Origin: UMGS1590 sp036303105 | GTDB lineage: Bacteria > Bacillota > Peptococcia > Peptococcales > Peptococcaceae | Assembly: GCA_036303105.1 (NCBI GenBank) | Contig: JAXJBF010000122.1 | Coordinates: 1-29,745, forward strand | DNA length: 29,745 nt | Direction of reading: 5' to 3' | In this document: positions 16,405 to 23,571 of the stretch, piece by piece | Position numbering within the stretch: position 1 is the stretch's first letter | How the letters are laid out: each line of letters opens with the position of its first letter | Program-made: the position numbers and the translations under genes | The notes under the pieces: generated by a model | The model's input: only the letters and a program-made list of their open reading frames with translations | The model's database searches: none | Told to the model about the DNA's origin: nothing

Positions 16405-17487
16405 ATGCCAGAAATCATAGGCGTGCAATTTCAAACCGCCGGAAAAATATATTATTTTGACAGCTGCGGCCAGCAAATCGAAACCGACGACCACGTCATC
16501 GTCGAAACAGCACGCGGCGTTGAATATGCTCGAGTCAGCCTGGCGACCCATTGGCTGCCCGAAGAAGACATCAAAGAACCATTGAAACCAATCATTCGCG
16601 TGGCCGACGACGATGACCGCGCCATCTACGAAGAAAATCTCGAAGCTGCCAGAGAGGCGTATAGCATCTGTCAGGAAAAAATCGCTTATTGCGGGCTGGA
16701 TATGAAGCTTGTCAACGTTGAGTACACTTTCGACCGTGCCAAAGTCATTTTCAACTTCACCGCCGACGAGCGCGTTGATTTCCGCGAACTCATCAAAGAG
16801 CTTGCTGCCGTTTTTCACACCCGCATCGAATTGCGCCAGATTGGTGTGCGCGATGAAGCCAAAATCATCGGCGGCATCGGCATCTGCGGAGAGCCTTTGT
16901 GCTGCCACCGCTTTTTGACCGATTTTTCGCCAGTATCGATCAAGATGGCCAAAGAACAGAACCTGTCGCTGAATCCAACCAAAATCAGTGGCTGCTGCGG
17001 CCGCTTGCTGTGCTGCCTCAATTACGAAAACGAACACTACGTAGAAGCCAATCGCTGCGCCAAGGAAGCTGCCCGCGCGGCTAAGGAAGCTGCCGCCGAG
17101 AAGGAAAAAGAAGCTGCCCTGGCTGCCAGCTTGGATGCAGCCGCTTATCCGGATGAAAAGGAAAAACCACTGCCGGAAGACGATCACACAGAGGTCACCG
17201 TAGAGACCTACTACGATCCATCCTTGGTGACTTCCACAGTCGATGCCATCAAGCACGACAACAACCGCTCCCGTCGTTCTTCCGACAAAGGCCACGACAA
17301 ACACAACAACAACCATAATAACGACAAGTCGTCGCAGAAACACAAAAAGAACAACAAGCGTCCAGCAGAACACGATGACGCCCTGCCAAAGGAAGAGAAA
17401 ATTCGCAAACCGCGCAAGCGCGGCAGCCGTGGCGGACGCAATAGGAATAAGAACAATGGCGCCAACAAATCCAATTCTTCCAAATAA
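16405..17487 (+). CDS. ricT: PSP1-domain protein RicT (YaaT), RNase Y-associated regulator
   Basis: The PSP1 core occupies about residues 1-215. It carries seven clustered cysteines (C161, C166, C167, C197, C198, C203, C204) in GICGEPLCC and GCCGRLLCC, the pattern of YaaT/RicT proteins. In Bacillus subtilis RicT forms a complex with RicA and RicF that binds Fe-S clusters and directs RNase Y processing, affecting sporulation, competence and biofilm genes. Residues 217-260 form an Ala/Glu/Lys helical stretch. The last 80 or so residues are a low-complexity tail rich in Asn, Lys, His and Arg, possibly RNA-binding (inferred). GAGGAG precedes the ATG. The gene overlaps the start of trmN6 by 32 bases. 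Confidence 0.93.
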   Translation: MPEIIGVQFQTAGKIYYFDSCGQQIETDDHVIVETARGVEYARVSLATHWLPEEDIKEPLKPIIRVADDDDRAIYEENLEAAREAYSICQEKIAYCGLDMKLVNVEYTFDRAKVIFNFTADERVDFRELIKELAAVFHTRIELRQIGVRDEAKIIGGIGICGEPLCCHRFLTDFSPVSIKMAKEQNLSLNPTKISGCCGRLLCCLNYENEHYVEANRCAKEAARAAKEAAAEKEKEAALAASLDAAAYPDEKEKPLPEDDHTEVTVETYYDPSLVTSTVDAIKHDNNRSRRSSDKGHDKHNNNHNNDKSSQKHKKNNKRPAEHDDALPKEEKIRKPRKRGSRGGRNRNKNNGANKSNSSK

Positions 17488-18226
17488 TCCTGCTGAAGAC
17501 CTGGAATGGACCGACCTCTCATTGCGAGGCTGGGGCCTTTACCAGCGGCGCGGCGGTCTGCGCTTTTCCATTGATGCGGTGCTTCTGGCCCATTTCATTC
17601 AGGGCGGTGAACGGGCACGCATTCTCGATGCCTGCACAGGCACCGGTATCGTTGCCTTTATCCTGGCTTCGCGTTTCCCGGAGGCGCGCATTCAAGGCAT
17701 CGACATTCAGCCGCAGCTCATTGATGCTGCCAGCGCCAGCGCTGTGCGTAATGGCATCAGTGCGGCGCAGCTGTCTTTTGCCGTGCAGGACATGCGTGAA
17801 AAAGCACCAGCGCTGCGGCGGCAGTTCGACATCATCACCTGCAACCCACCGTTTTTCAAAGTGGGGCATGGCGCCGCCAACCCAGATCAGGAAACAGACC
17901 TCGCCCGTCATGAGCGCACCTGCACCCTCGACGACGTGTTCACCTTCGCTGCTTATGCCTTGCGTGAACGTGGCCGACTGGCATTGATTCACCGTGCTGC
18001 CCGCTGCGACGAAGTCCTGGCCAGCGCTCGGGCGCATAAATGCAAACCGATCCGCCTGCAGCCTGTCTATGCCCGCACCGGCGAACCAGCCAAACTCTTC
18101 CTGCTGGAATGCTGCTACCTCGGCAACCAGGACCTCACCCTGGAAGAACCCCTCTACATTTATGACGACGCGGGCAAATACCGCCCAACCATTCAATCGT
18201 GGTACCAAGGTAACGATGTGAAATAA
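17456..18226 (+). CDS. trmN6: tRNA1(Val) (adenine-37-N6)-methyltransferase family protein (YabB/TrmN6)
   Basis: The 256-residue Rossmann methyltransferase has a SAM-binding DACTGTG motif (residues 58-64) and an amino-methyltransferase catalytic motif NPPF (residues 130-133). Both fit the YabB/TrmN6 group that methylates adenine N6 in tRNA. The start at 17456 is chosen because AGGA precedes it and homology begins just after it. A longer in-frame reading back to 17243 only mirrors the ricT tail. The C-terminus PLYIYDDAGKYRPTIQSWY agrees with the usual YabB ending. The last 50 or so bases of the gene recur twice downstream. Confidence 0.9.
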   Translation: MAPTNPILPNNPAEDLEWTDLSLRGWGLYQRRGGLRFSIDAVLLAHFIQGGERARILDACTGTGIVAFILASRFPEARIQGIDIQPQLIDAASASAVRNGISAAQLSFAVQDMREKAPALRRQFDIITCNPPFFKVGHGAANPDQETDLARHERTCTLDDVFTFAAYALRERGRLALIHRAARCDEVLASARAHKCKPIRLQPVYARTGEPAKLFLLECCYLGNQDLTLEEPLYIYDDAGKYRPTIQSWYQGNDVK

Positions 18227-18414
18227 GTAAGTAAAGAACGAAAACACAGCTAGTCCTGAAAGGGCGACGCGGGCAAATACCGCCCAACCATTCGATCGTG
18301 GTATGAAGGTAACGATAACCACTGACAAAGAAACGAACCCTCACCCAGCTAGTCCCGCAGGGGCGACGCGGGAAAATACCGCCCAACCATTCAATCGTGG
18401 TACGAGGGCAACGA
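18166..18414 (+). repeat. Three 99-bp-spaced copies of the trmN6 3' end
   Basis: A block of about 51 bp beginning CGACGCGGGCAAATACCGCC starts at 18166 (inside trmN6), 18265 and 18364, exactly 99 bp apart. Copies 2 and 3 also share an upstream AGCTAGTCC segment. All three read the same peptide in the same frame (AGKYRPTI-Q/R-SWY-Q/E-GND), and each ends in its own stop codon. Most differences between copies are silent or conservative. Copies 2 and 3 fill the 237-base gap before rsmI. Short hairpins (GGGC...GCCC and ACCA...TGGT) are kept in every copy. Confidence 0.92.
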
Positions 18415-18463
18415 CAGCCACTAACATAAAAATTCGGTTGTAACAACGAAGGGAGGCCAATTC

Positions 18464-19312
18464 ATGGACCAAACGACGCCGCAGGGTGGCATGCTTTATC
18501 TGGCAGCAACACCCATTGGCAATCTTGAAGACATCACATTGCGTGTGCTGCGCGTATTGAAAGAAGCCGATGTGATCTACTGCGAAGACACTCGCAACAG
18601 CCTGAAATTGCTGCGCCATTTTGACATCAGTAAACCATTGGCCAGCTATCACGACCATTCCCCTGAATCTCGTGCCCTGCATATTGCCGACCAGGTGCGT
18701 GCAGGCAAGCAGATCGTGCTCATCAGCGATGCTGGCATGCCAGTCATCAGCGATCCAGGCTTCGACCTGATCAATGTGTTTCGCCGTGAAGGGCTGCCTT
18801 ACACCGTGCTGCCTGGCGCCAGCGCCTCACTGAGCGCGCTTGTGCTGAGCGGCATTGCCAGCGACCGTTTCATTTTTGAAGGCTTCCTGCCGCGCAAAAA
18901 GAAAGACCTTGAGGCGCGCCTCAGCTTGCTTGATGCGCAAACGGCCACCGCCATCATCTATGAATCGCCGCATCGGCTCAATGCCACCCTCGATGCATTT
19001 GCCAAACGCTGGCCAATCCGAGACTGTGCGGCAGTGCGCGAAATCACAAAGCGTTTCGAAGAAGTCGTGCGCGGCACCACCGTTGATGTGCGCGATCACT
19101 TTCAAAATAACGATCCGCGGGGCGAATTTGTCCTTGTCCTCGCTGGAGCCGATCCGGACGTATGCACTGAACACAGCCTCGACAGCGCTCTCGATTTGGC
19201 CCGTGCCCTTGTGCGCGACGGCGCCAGCACCAACCAAGCTGCCAAAGAAGCAGCCGCCAAAAGCGGCCTTTCCAAACGCACCATCTACCAGGCCCTCTTG
19301 GAAGACCAATGA
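18464..19312 (+). CDS. rsmI: 16S rRNA (cytidine-1402-2'-O)-methyltransferase RsmI
   Basis: RsmI 2'-O-methylates C1402 in the ribosomal decoding site. The 282-residue product has the tetrapyrrole-methylase fold with its signature blocks: YLAATPIGNLEDIT near residue 12, YCEDTRN near residue 43, LISDAGMPVISDPG near residue 86 and LPGASA near residue 110. The C-terminal small domain is complete (KSGLSKRTIYQALLE). GGGAGG precedes the ATG at 18464. A later ATG (18491) is possible but has no ribosome-binding site. It follows the trmN6 repeats and matches the yabB-rsmI neighbourhood of Bacillota. Confidence 0.96.
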   Translation: MDQTTPQGGMLYLAATPIGNLEDITLRVLRVLKEADVIYCEDTRNSLKLLRHFDISKPLASYHDHSPESRALHIADQVRAGKQIVLISDAGMPVISDPGFDLINVFRREGLPYTVLPGASASLSALVLSGIASDRFIFEGFLPRKKKDLEARLSLLDAQTATAIIYESPHRLNATLDAFAKRWPIRDCAAVREITKRFEEVVRGTTVDVRDHFQNNDPRGEFVLVLAGADPDVCTEHSLDSALDLARALVRDGASTNQAAKEAAAKSGLSKRTIYQALLEDQ

Positions 19313-19338
19313 CCATTCTCTGAAAGAAGGTAACGCCT

Positions 19339-19881
19339 GTGAAGCGCATCACCAAATTCATCTATTGTCTCGCCGGGCTGCTCCTCATGGCCTATGGATT
19401 TCTGACTTATGATCTCCTGTTCTGGGGCAGGGTGCCAGCTGGCATCAGTCAAAGCATGCTCGTGATGATCGTGCTCGGCGGCTTCATTCTCACCGTACTC
19501 ATCGGCTTTCTGCTCTTTGCTAAAGGCCTGCTCAGCCGTCGCCGGCTGCCGGCCATCGCCAACGACCGCGATGGCGGCACCGTCTTTGTTACCCAGAAAG
19601 CCCTCCGCAACATCACCTACGTGGCTGTGGAGCAGTTCGACGGCATCTTTGAAGACCGCGTCAAAGTGCGCGTGCTGAGAGGATCAAAACCAAGCTATCG
19701 CGTGAAAGTTTGGCTGGGCATCGCTGAATACTCCACCTTACCTGCACGCCATGAAGACATTCGCTGCAGTGTTGCCGATGCCCTTGAAACCTGCACCGGT
19801 CTGCCGGTGCGTCGTGTTGACATTGTCTTTTATACGGCCCACAAAATCACCGCACAAAGTGAAGGAGGCACCCCACAATGA
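19339..19881 (+). CDS. amaP: Alkaline-shock membrane anchor protein AmaP
   Basis: AmaP anchors the cytoplasmic Asp23 protein to the membrane in staphylococci. The 180-residue protein has two membrane helices at about residues 5-27 and 42-66, followed by a soluble domain with FVTQKALRNITYVAVEQ and a VRVLRG...VKVWLGI strand pair, which resembles an Asp23-like fold. The start is GTG with AAAGAAGG ahead of it. The stop overlaps the next gene as ATGA. With the next two genes it forms the amaP-DUF2273-asp23 set. An envelope-stress role is known for the family, not shown here. Confidence 0.9.
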   Translation: MKRITKFIYCLAGLLLMAYGFLTYDLLFWGRVPAGISQSMLVMIVLGGFILTVLIGFLLFAKGLLSRRRLPAIANDRDGGTVFVTQKALRNITYVAVEQFDGIFEDRVKVRVLRGSKPSYRVKVWLGIAEYSTLPARHEDIRCSVADALETCTGLPVRRVDIVFYTAHKITAQSEGGTPQ

Positions 19882-20264
19882 GCACACAAAACGACACCCC
19901 ATGGTGGGACCCAGACATCCAACAACCTGCTGTTGAGGATACCACGCCTACAGCTGCTGCAGAGGCGCCTTCCGGTTCCATGGCAGATCACGGCAGCTCA
20001 CCGCGGCGCCTCACCACACTGGACCTTATCCGTGACTGGGTTCAGGACAACATTCATACCACCATCTACATGCTGATCGGTTTCATTATTGCCTGCTGCA
20101 TCCTGGGCTTTGGCTTTTGGCGCACCCTGCTGGTTGTCTTTTGTGTGGGCGCAGGTTATTTCATCGGCGGCTGGCGCGATGGCAACCCACGACTGCGTGA
20201 GCGTTTCCAACGCTTTTATACGCGCTGGATTCAAGATAATCCATTTATGAATGACAAACACTAG
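19878..20264 (+). CDS. DUF2273 family membrane protein with N-terminal extension
   Basis: The C-terminal half (about residues 55-115) is the DUF2273 pattern: two close membrane helices with GFWRTLLVVFCVGAGYFIGG between and within them. These proteins lie between amaP and asp23 in many Bacillota. They are usually about 60-80 residues. This one is 128 residues because of a hydrophilic N-terminal extension rich in Pro, Thr and Ala (residues 1-45). The start overlaps the amaP stop. Function is unknown, probably part of the Asp23 membrane complex. Confidence 0.85.
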   Translation: MSTQNDTPWWDPDIQQPAVEDTTPTAAAEAPSGSMADHGSSPRRLTTLDLIRDWVQDNIHTTIYMLIGFIIACCILGFGFWRTLLVVFCVGAGYFIGGWRDGNPRLRERFQRFYTRWIQDNPFMNDKH

Positions 20265-20279
20265 AAAGGATCTGAGATT

Positions 20280-20693
20280 ATGAGCGAACAACCACAAGCA
20301 ACTCCTGAACAGCAGGATCACGATGCCCTCATCATTGACGATGGTGTCATCGAAAAGATCGCTGCTGTTGTCACCCGCAGCATCGATGGCATTCTCGATA
20401 TGAAAGGCTCTCTCATCAGCGGTTTCGCCTCCAGCTTTGGCGGCGCTTCAAAAACCTCCAAAGGCATCACAGCCTCTGTCGATGGTGCAGCCGCCTCCAT
20501 TGAAATCAAAGCCATTCTCGAATACGGCGCCTCGGCACCGCTCATCTTTGAAAAGATCAAAAGTGAAGTGCGCCGTGAAGTCAAAGACATGACTGGCCTC
20601 GATGTGCGCGACATCAATTTCCGCGTCGTCGACGTCATGACCAAAGACGAATTCGAGCGCGACAAAAAGAAAGCCCAAAGCGCACAACAATAA
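20280..20693 (+). CDS. Asp23/Gls24 family envelope stress protein
   Basis: The 137-residue protein has the Asp23/Gls24 domain: IIDDGVIEKIAAVVTRSIDGI at the N-terminus, SVDGAAASIEIKAILEYG in the middle and VKDMTGLDVRDINFRVVDV near the end. Family members are abundant cytoplasmic proteins attached to the membrane through AmaP and linked to envelope homeostasis. GAAAGGA precedes the ATG. It is the last gene of the amaP operon and is followed by a strong terminator. Confidence 0.94.
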   Translation: MSEQPQATPEQQDHDALIIDDGVIEKIAAVVTRSIDGILDMKGSLISGFASSFGGASKTSKGITASVDGAAASIEIKAILEYGASAPLIFEKIKSEVRREVKDMTGLDVRDINFRVVDVMTKDEFERDKKKAQSAQQ

Positions 20694-20704
20694 CAGCATG
20701 CCTG

Positions 20705-20745
20705 CCCCGCTGGCTGATCCACGCATCAGCCAGCGGGGATTTTTT
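20705..20745 (+). terminator. Terminator of the amaP-asp23 operon
   Basis: The perfect 14-bp GC-rich arms CCCCGCTGGCTGAT (20705-20718) and its complement (20725-20738) flank a six-base loop and run into TTTTTT. Confidence 0.93.
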
Positions 20746-20893
20746 ATGTCCTGTTTTGAACTATGGTTTTTTTGTTAAGGTTTTGCAGATAACGGCACAA
20801 TGATAAAAAATATGGTATTCTAAGAGCGAACAAGTCATATTTATAGCAACGCGACCATCCTACATCAGAGGACGCTGAAGGAGTGAACCATCC

Positions 20894-21412
20894 ATGAAAC
20901 TGATTCTCAGCGACAGACCCTTGGAGCTGTCAACGAACAACGACGACATCGTATGCGTCGACCTGTCCGCCCTTACCATTGCCAACTGCGTGGGCTGCTT
21001 TGGCTGTTGGACAAAAACCCCGGGCAAATGCGTCATTCGTGACGACGCCACCAGCGTCTACCCACTCATCGCCAAAAGTGACGAAGTGATCTATGTCAGC
21101 CGCGTCAAATACGGTGGCTACGACACCACCATGAAAACCATGCTTGAACGGGCCATTCCCATTCAACAAGCGTTCATCCGCATCCATCATGGTGAAACCC
21201 ACCACGTGCAGCGGGCCGTGGCACCTAAAAAAGCCACCATCATTGCCTACGGTGCCAACGATTACGACGAACGGGCTCTTTTTGAACAGCTCGTCGCCCG
21301 CAACGCCCACAACATGAACTTCGCCAGCCATCGCGTCGTTTTCGCCCGAGAATGCGACGTGCAAGACATTGTATCGAATGAGGTGAAAAAATGGGAAAGA
21401 TCATGCTCATAA
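20894..21412 (+). CDS. Flavodoxin-like (NADPH-dependent FMN reductase family) protein, first of a pair
   Basis: The 172-residue product has the cysteine-rich segment CVGCFGCWTKTPGKC (C32, C35, C38, C46) and YVSRVKYGG, typical of iron-sulfur flavoprotein or flavodoxin-fold reductases. The usual N-terminal FMN-phosphate loop (GSPR-x-NT-like) is not visible. The chain starts directly with MKLILSDRPLEL. GAAGGAG precedes the ATG. The next gene, which does carry a GSPR loop, starts inside its end, so the two may act together. Redox role and substrate are unknown. Confidence 0.78.
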   Translation: MKLILSDRPLELSTNNDDIVCVDLSALTIANCVGCFGCWTKTPGKCVIRDDATSVYPLIAKSDEVIYVSRVKYGGYDTTMKTMLERAIPIQQAFIRIHHGETHHVQRAVAPKKATIIAYGANDYDERALFEQLVARNAHNMNFASHRVVFARECDVQDIVSNEVKKWERSCS

Positions 21413-22002
21413 ATGGCAGCCCGCGGGCACCGCGTTCCAATTCAAAACGCTATGCCGCCCTGTTTGCCAACTGTTGTCCATTGGATTGCGACGACTACAA
21501 CCTAACCAAAAACAACCATCAGACGCTCATCGATGCCATGGCCAGCTACACCGATGTCGTTCTTGTGTTCCCGCTGTATGCCGATGGCATTCCCGTCACC
21601 CTGCTCAATTTCCTCAAAACCCTCGAAGACCGACCACCCGACACCAAACCCGTCCTATCTGTACTCATCAACTGCGGCTTTTTGGAATACGAGCAAAACA
21701 ACATTGCTGTACGCATGGTGCAGCTTTTCTGTGCACAGAACGGCTACGACTTTGGCAGCGTGCTACGCATCGGCAGCGGTGAAGCCATCCTCGATACGCC
21801 CTTTAAATGGGTTGTCACCCGTGCCATGAAACGCTTTGCCGCCTCCATCGCTGACTGGCAATATGGCAGCTACCAGGCCAAAATGCCACTGCCAAAGCCC
21901 TTCTTCATTCACGCTTCCAGCCAATACTGGGAAGCCTACGGCCGCAAAAACGGCCTTTCCAAAGAAGACATGCAAACCATGACCATCGAAGGGCGCTCTT
22001 AA
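21391..22002 (+). CDS. NAD(P)H-dependent FMN reductase-family protein, second of a pair
   Basis: The 203-residue flavodoxin-fold protein starts MGKIMLINGSPRAPRSNS, the FMN-phosphate-binding loop, and has VVLVFPLYADGIP (about residues 52-64), which contacts the flavin. It lacks the Cys-rich block of its neighbour. It overlaps that gene by 22 bases, with GAGGTG upstream of the ATG. The complementary features suggest a two-part flavoenzyme, which is inferred. A hairpin terminator follows. Confidence 0.8.
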   Translation: MGKIMLINGSPRAPRSNSKRYAALFANCCPLDCDDYNLTKNNHQTLIDAMASYTDVVLVFPLYADGIPVTLLNFLKTLEDRPPDTKPVLSVLINCGFLEYEQNNIAVRMVQLFCAQNGYDFGSVLRIGSGEAILDTPFKWVVTRAMKRFAASIADWQYGSYQAKMPLPKPFFIHASSQYWEAYGRKNGLSKEDMQTMTIEGRS

Positions 22003-22020
22003 AACAAAACATTCATTAAT

Positions 22021-22060
22021 AAACCCTGTGTTGTTGCGAAACAGCACAGGGTTTATTGTT
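22021..22060 (+). terminator. Terminator of the flavoprotein gene pair
   Basis: The 10-bp arms AAACCCTGTG (22021-22030) and CACAGGGTTT (22045-22054) are followed by a T-rich stretch. A 14-bp palindrome TAAGAGCGCTCTTA follows at 22061-22074. Confidence 0.8.
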
Positions 22061-22153
22061 TAAGAGCGCTCTTATTTTTATAAATAGGGATGAAAATGAC
22101 AGTTCTGTGACAATTGTGGAGACTCTATGGAGAAAATGTGGTTTTTACGGTAT

Positions 22154-22159
22154 TATAAT
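22154..22159 (+). promoter_or_regulatory. -10 element of the M23 peptidase gene
   Basis: TATAAT sits in a TATTATAATA-AAGTTTCACG block that recurs almost exactly ahead of the third hydrolase gene (25257-25278). The -35 is weak. Conservation between the two loci is the main support. Confidence 0.5.
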
Positions 22160-22165
22160 AGAAGT

Positions 22166-22294
22166 TTCACGTATGTAATATGGCATTATTATAGCTTAGA
22201 ACAGAAACAGACATTTGACAGGTGTCTAATGGAGAATGGCTTTGACAACATTTTTCGTAGCCCTCAACCTGTCGAAGGAAGGACGTGACCCTAC
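22166..22294 (+). promoter_or_regulatory. Structured 5' leader of the M23 gene, shared with the third hydrolase gene
   Basis: TTTGACAGGT (22214-22223) can pair with ACCTGTCGAA (22267-22276), which runs into the ribosome-binding site AAGGAAGGA. TCACGT near the predicted 5' end (22167-22172) is complementary to ACGTGA (22283-22288), just past that site. The matching pairs exist in the leader at 25274-25431 with a compensating base change. The regulatory role is inferred. Confidence 0.45.
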
Positions 22295-23527
22295 TTGAAT
22301 TTGAAAAAATGGACCAGTACACTGACGCTCTGCGCAGTGACCCTCGCCTGCACAGCCATGCCAGCTGCTGCAGCGGACACCGCATTTGTTGGTCAAGCGA
22401 CCAAGCCAAACCTGCAGGCAGCTGCAGATGCCATGAGCGCCGCTATGAACCAGATGAACAGTGGCTCTTCCGGCACCGTTACCACGCCAGGCAACAATGG
22501 CTCTACTCAGACGCCAGCCACCGGCGACACAGAAGCAGTGGGTGTCGATTATGTATCGCTGTCTAACCCAGCGCAAACCATCGACGGTCAAACATACCTG
22601 CCATTGCGCACCACCTTTGGTGCTCTTAAAACAGCTGCACTGACGGTTGATTGGAAACCGGAAAACCAGCAGAAGATCAAGCTCACCACCAGCGGCGGCA
22701 CTTCATATGAAGTGTATCTCACCGCTTCTGAAGATGGCGTGCAGATCCAGCAGGGCGGCACCACCTACGCGCTGAAGAATGTCAACGGCACCACCTACGT
22801 GCCACTCGCTTTCTTCCAGGGCATCATTCCAAATGTGAGCCTGGGCCTTTCTGGCAGCCAGATCCTCGTTTTAACAGCGAAGAACGGCGACAGCGTGTGG
22901 AGCGGCAATTTCTGGGGCAATATGAACAGCTACCAGGCACCAGTTGTTGAACCAGAACCAACACCGGAACCAACCCCAACGCCTACCCCAGAACCTGAAA
23001 AACCAGAAGTCACCTACCCAACAGTCGATACCCCTGTTGTGACCCCGCCTACAACTGGCGGCAACACCGGCAATAGTGGCAATAGCGGCTCTACAGGTGA
23101 TTCCAACAGTGGCAACAGCAACAGCGGCATTGTCATTGGTGACAGCCTCCTGTGGCCAGCAAACAGCCATTACATCACCTCTAATTACGGCTATCGCATC
23201 GATCCAGTAGGCGGCATCCTTGGTGATTTCCATCTTGGTCTTGACATCGCTGGTTCTGTTGGTGACCCTGTTTATGCAGCACAGGGCGGCACCGTCATTC
23301 GTGCGTCCTGGTTCTCCACCTATGGCAACTGCGTGGATATCCAGCATCCAAGCGGCCTTGTTACCCGTTATGCGCACCTCAGCGCTTATCATGTCTCTGT
23401 TGGCGACACCGTCAGCCAGGGTCAGATCATCGCTGACATCGGTGCGACCGGTAACGTCACTGGTCCACATCTCCACTTTGAAACCATCGTCAATGGCAGC
23501 ACAGTGGATCCACAATCTTACTTTTAA
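22295..23527 (+). CDS. Secreted M23 family metallopeptidase with copper-amine-oxidase-N-like domain
   Basis: This 410-residue protein is a predicted peptidoglycan endopeptidase. A signal peptide spans about residues 1-27 (MNLKKWTSTLTLCAVTL, cleavage after AAAA). A copper-amine-oxidase-N-like domain follows at about 84-196, then a Pro/Thr-rich linker at 215-255 and a Gly/Asn/Ser-rich linker at 255-280. The C-terminal LytM/M23 domain has zinc and catalytic residues H313, D317, H361, H392 and H394 (HLGLD, YAHLS, HLHFE). The start is TTG at 22295. The upstream GTG at 22285 is out of frame, and the same TTG start with the same signal peptide occurs in the paralogue at 25437. AAGGAAGGA lies 11 bases ahead. 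Residues 83-215 are very similar to that paralogue. Confidence 0.92.
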   Translation: MNLKKWTSTLTLCAVTLACTAMPAAAADTAFVGQATKPNLQAAADAMSAAMNQMNSGSSGTVTTPGNNGSTQTPATGDTEAVGVDYVSLSNPAQTIDGQTYLPLRTTFGALKTAALTVDWKPENQQKIKLTTSGGTSYEVYLTASEDGVQIQQGGTTYALKNVNGTTYVPLAFFQGIIPNVSLGLSGSQILVLTAKNGDSVWSGNFWGNMNSYQAPVVEPEPTPEPTPTPTPEPEKPEVTYPTVDTPVVTPPTTGGNTGNSGNSGSTGDSNSGNSNSGIVIGDSLLWPANSHYITSNYGYRIDPVGGILGDFHLGLDIAGSVGDPVYAAQGGTVIRASWFSTYGNCVDIQHPSGLVTRYAHLSAYHVSVGDTVSQGQIIADIGATGNVTGPHLHFETIVNGSTVDPQSYF

Positions 23528-23538
23528 TAGAACCTTTC

Positions 23539-23571
23539 AAGGCGCTCAGAGCCAATCTGAGCGCCTTTTTT
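23539..23571 (+). terminator. Terminator of the M23 gene
   Basis: The perfect 12-bp arms AAGGCGCTCAGA (23539-23550) and TCTGAGCGCCTT (23556-23567) flank a five-base loop and are followed by TTTTTT. Confidence 0.92.

Noticed and set aside
17243..17455. Upstream in-frame extension of trmN6
   Set aside because: The extra residues are a Thr/Arg-rich shadow of the ricT tail. Family homology and the ribosome-binding site support 17456.
18135..18446. Minus-strand open frame with TTIEWLGG repeats over the trmN6 tail copies
   Set aside because: It is the reverse reading of the 99-bp repeats. The plus-strand reading matches the known methyltransferase C-terminus.
22061..22074. Palindrome TAAGAGCGCTCTTA, same core as the hairpin at 12729-12751
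   Set aside because: It has no loop and so is not a terminator by itself. Two occurrences next to terminators are too few to call a repeat family.
22163..22172. AGTTTCACGT resembling half a parS site
   Set aside because: Only half the palindrome is present, and the same block recurs at 25269 as part of the shared hydrolase leader.
22166..22294. Known riboswitch classes (c-di-AMP ydaO type, c-di-GMP) ahead of the wall hydrolase gene
   Set aside because: Conserved core sequences of those classes are not present, so only an unnamed leader element is claimed.
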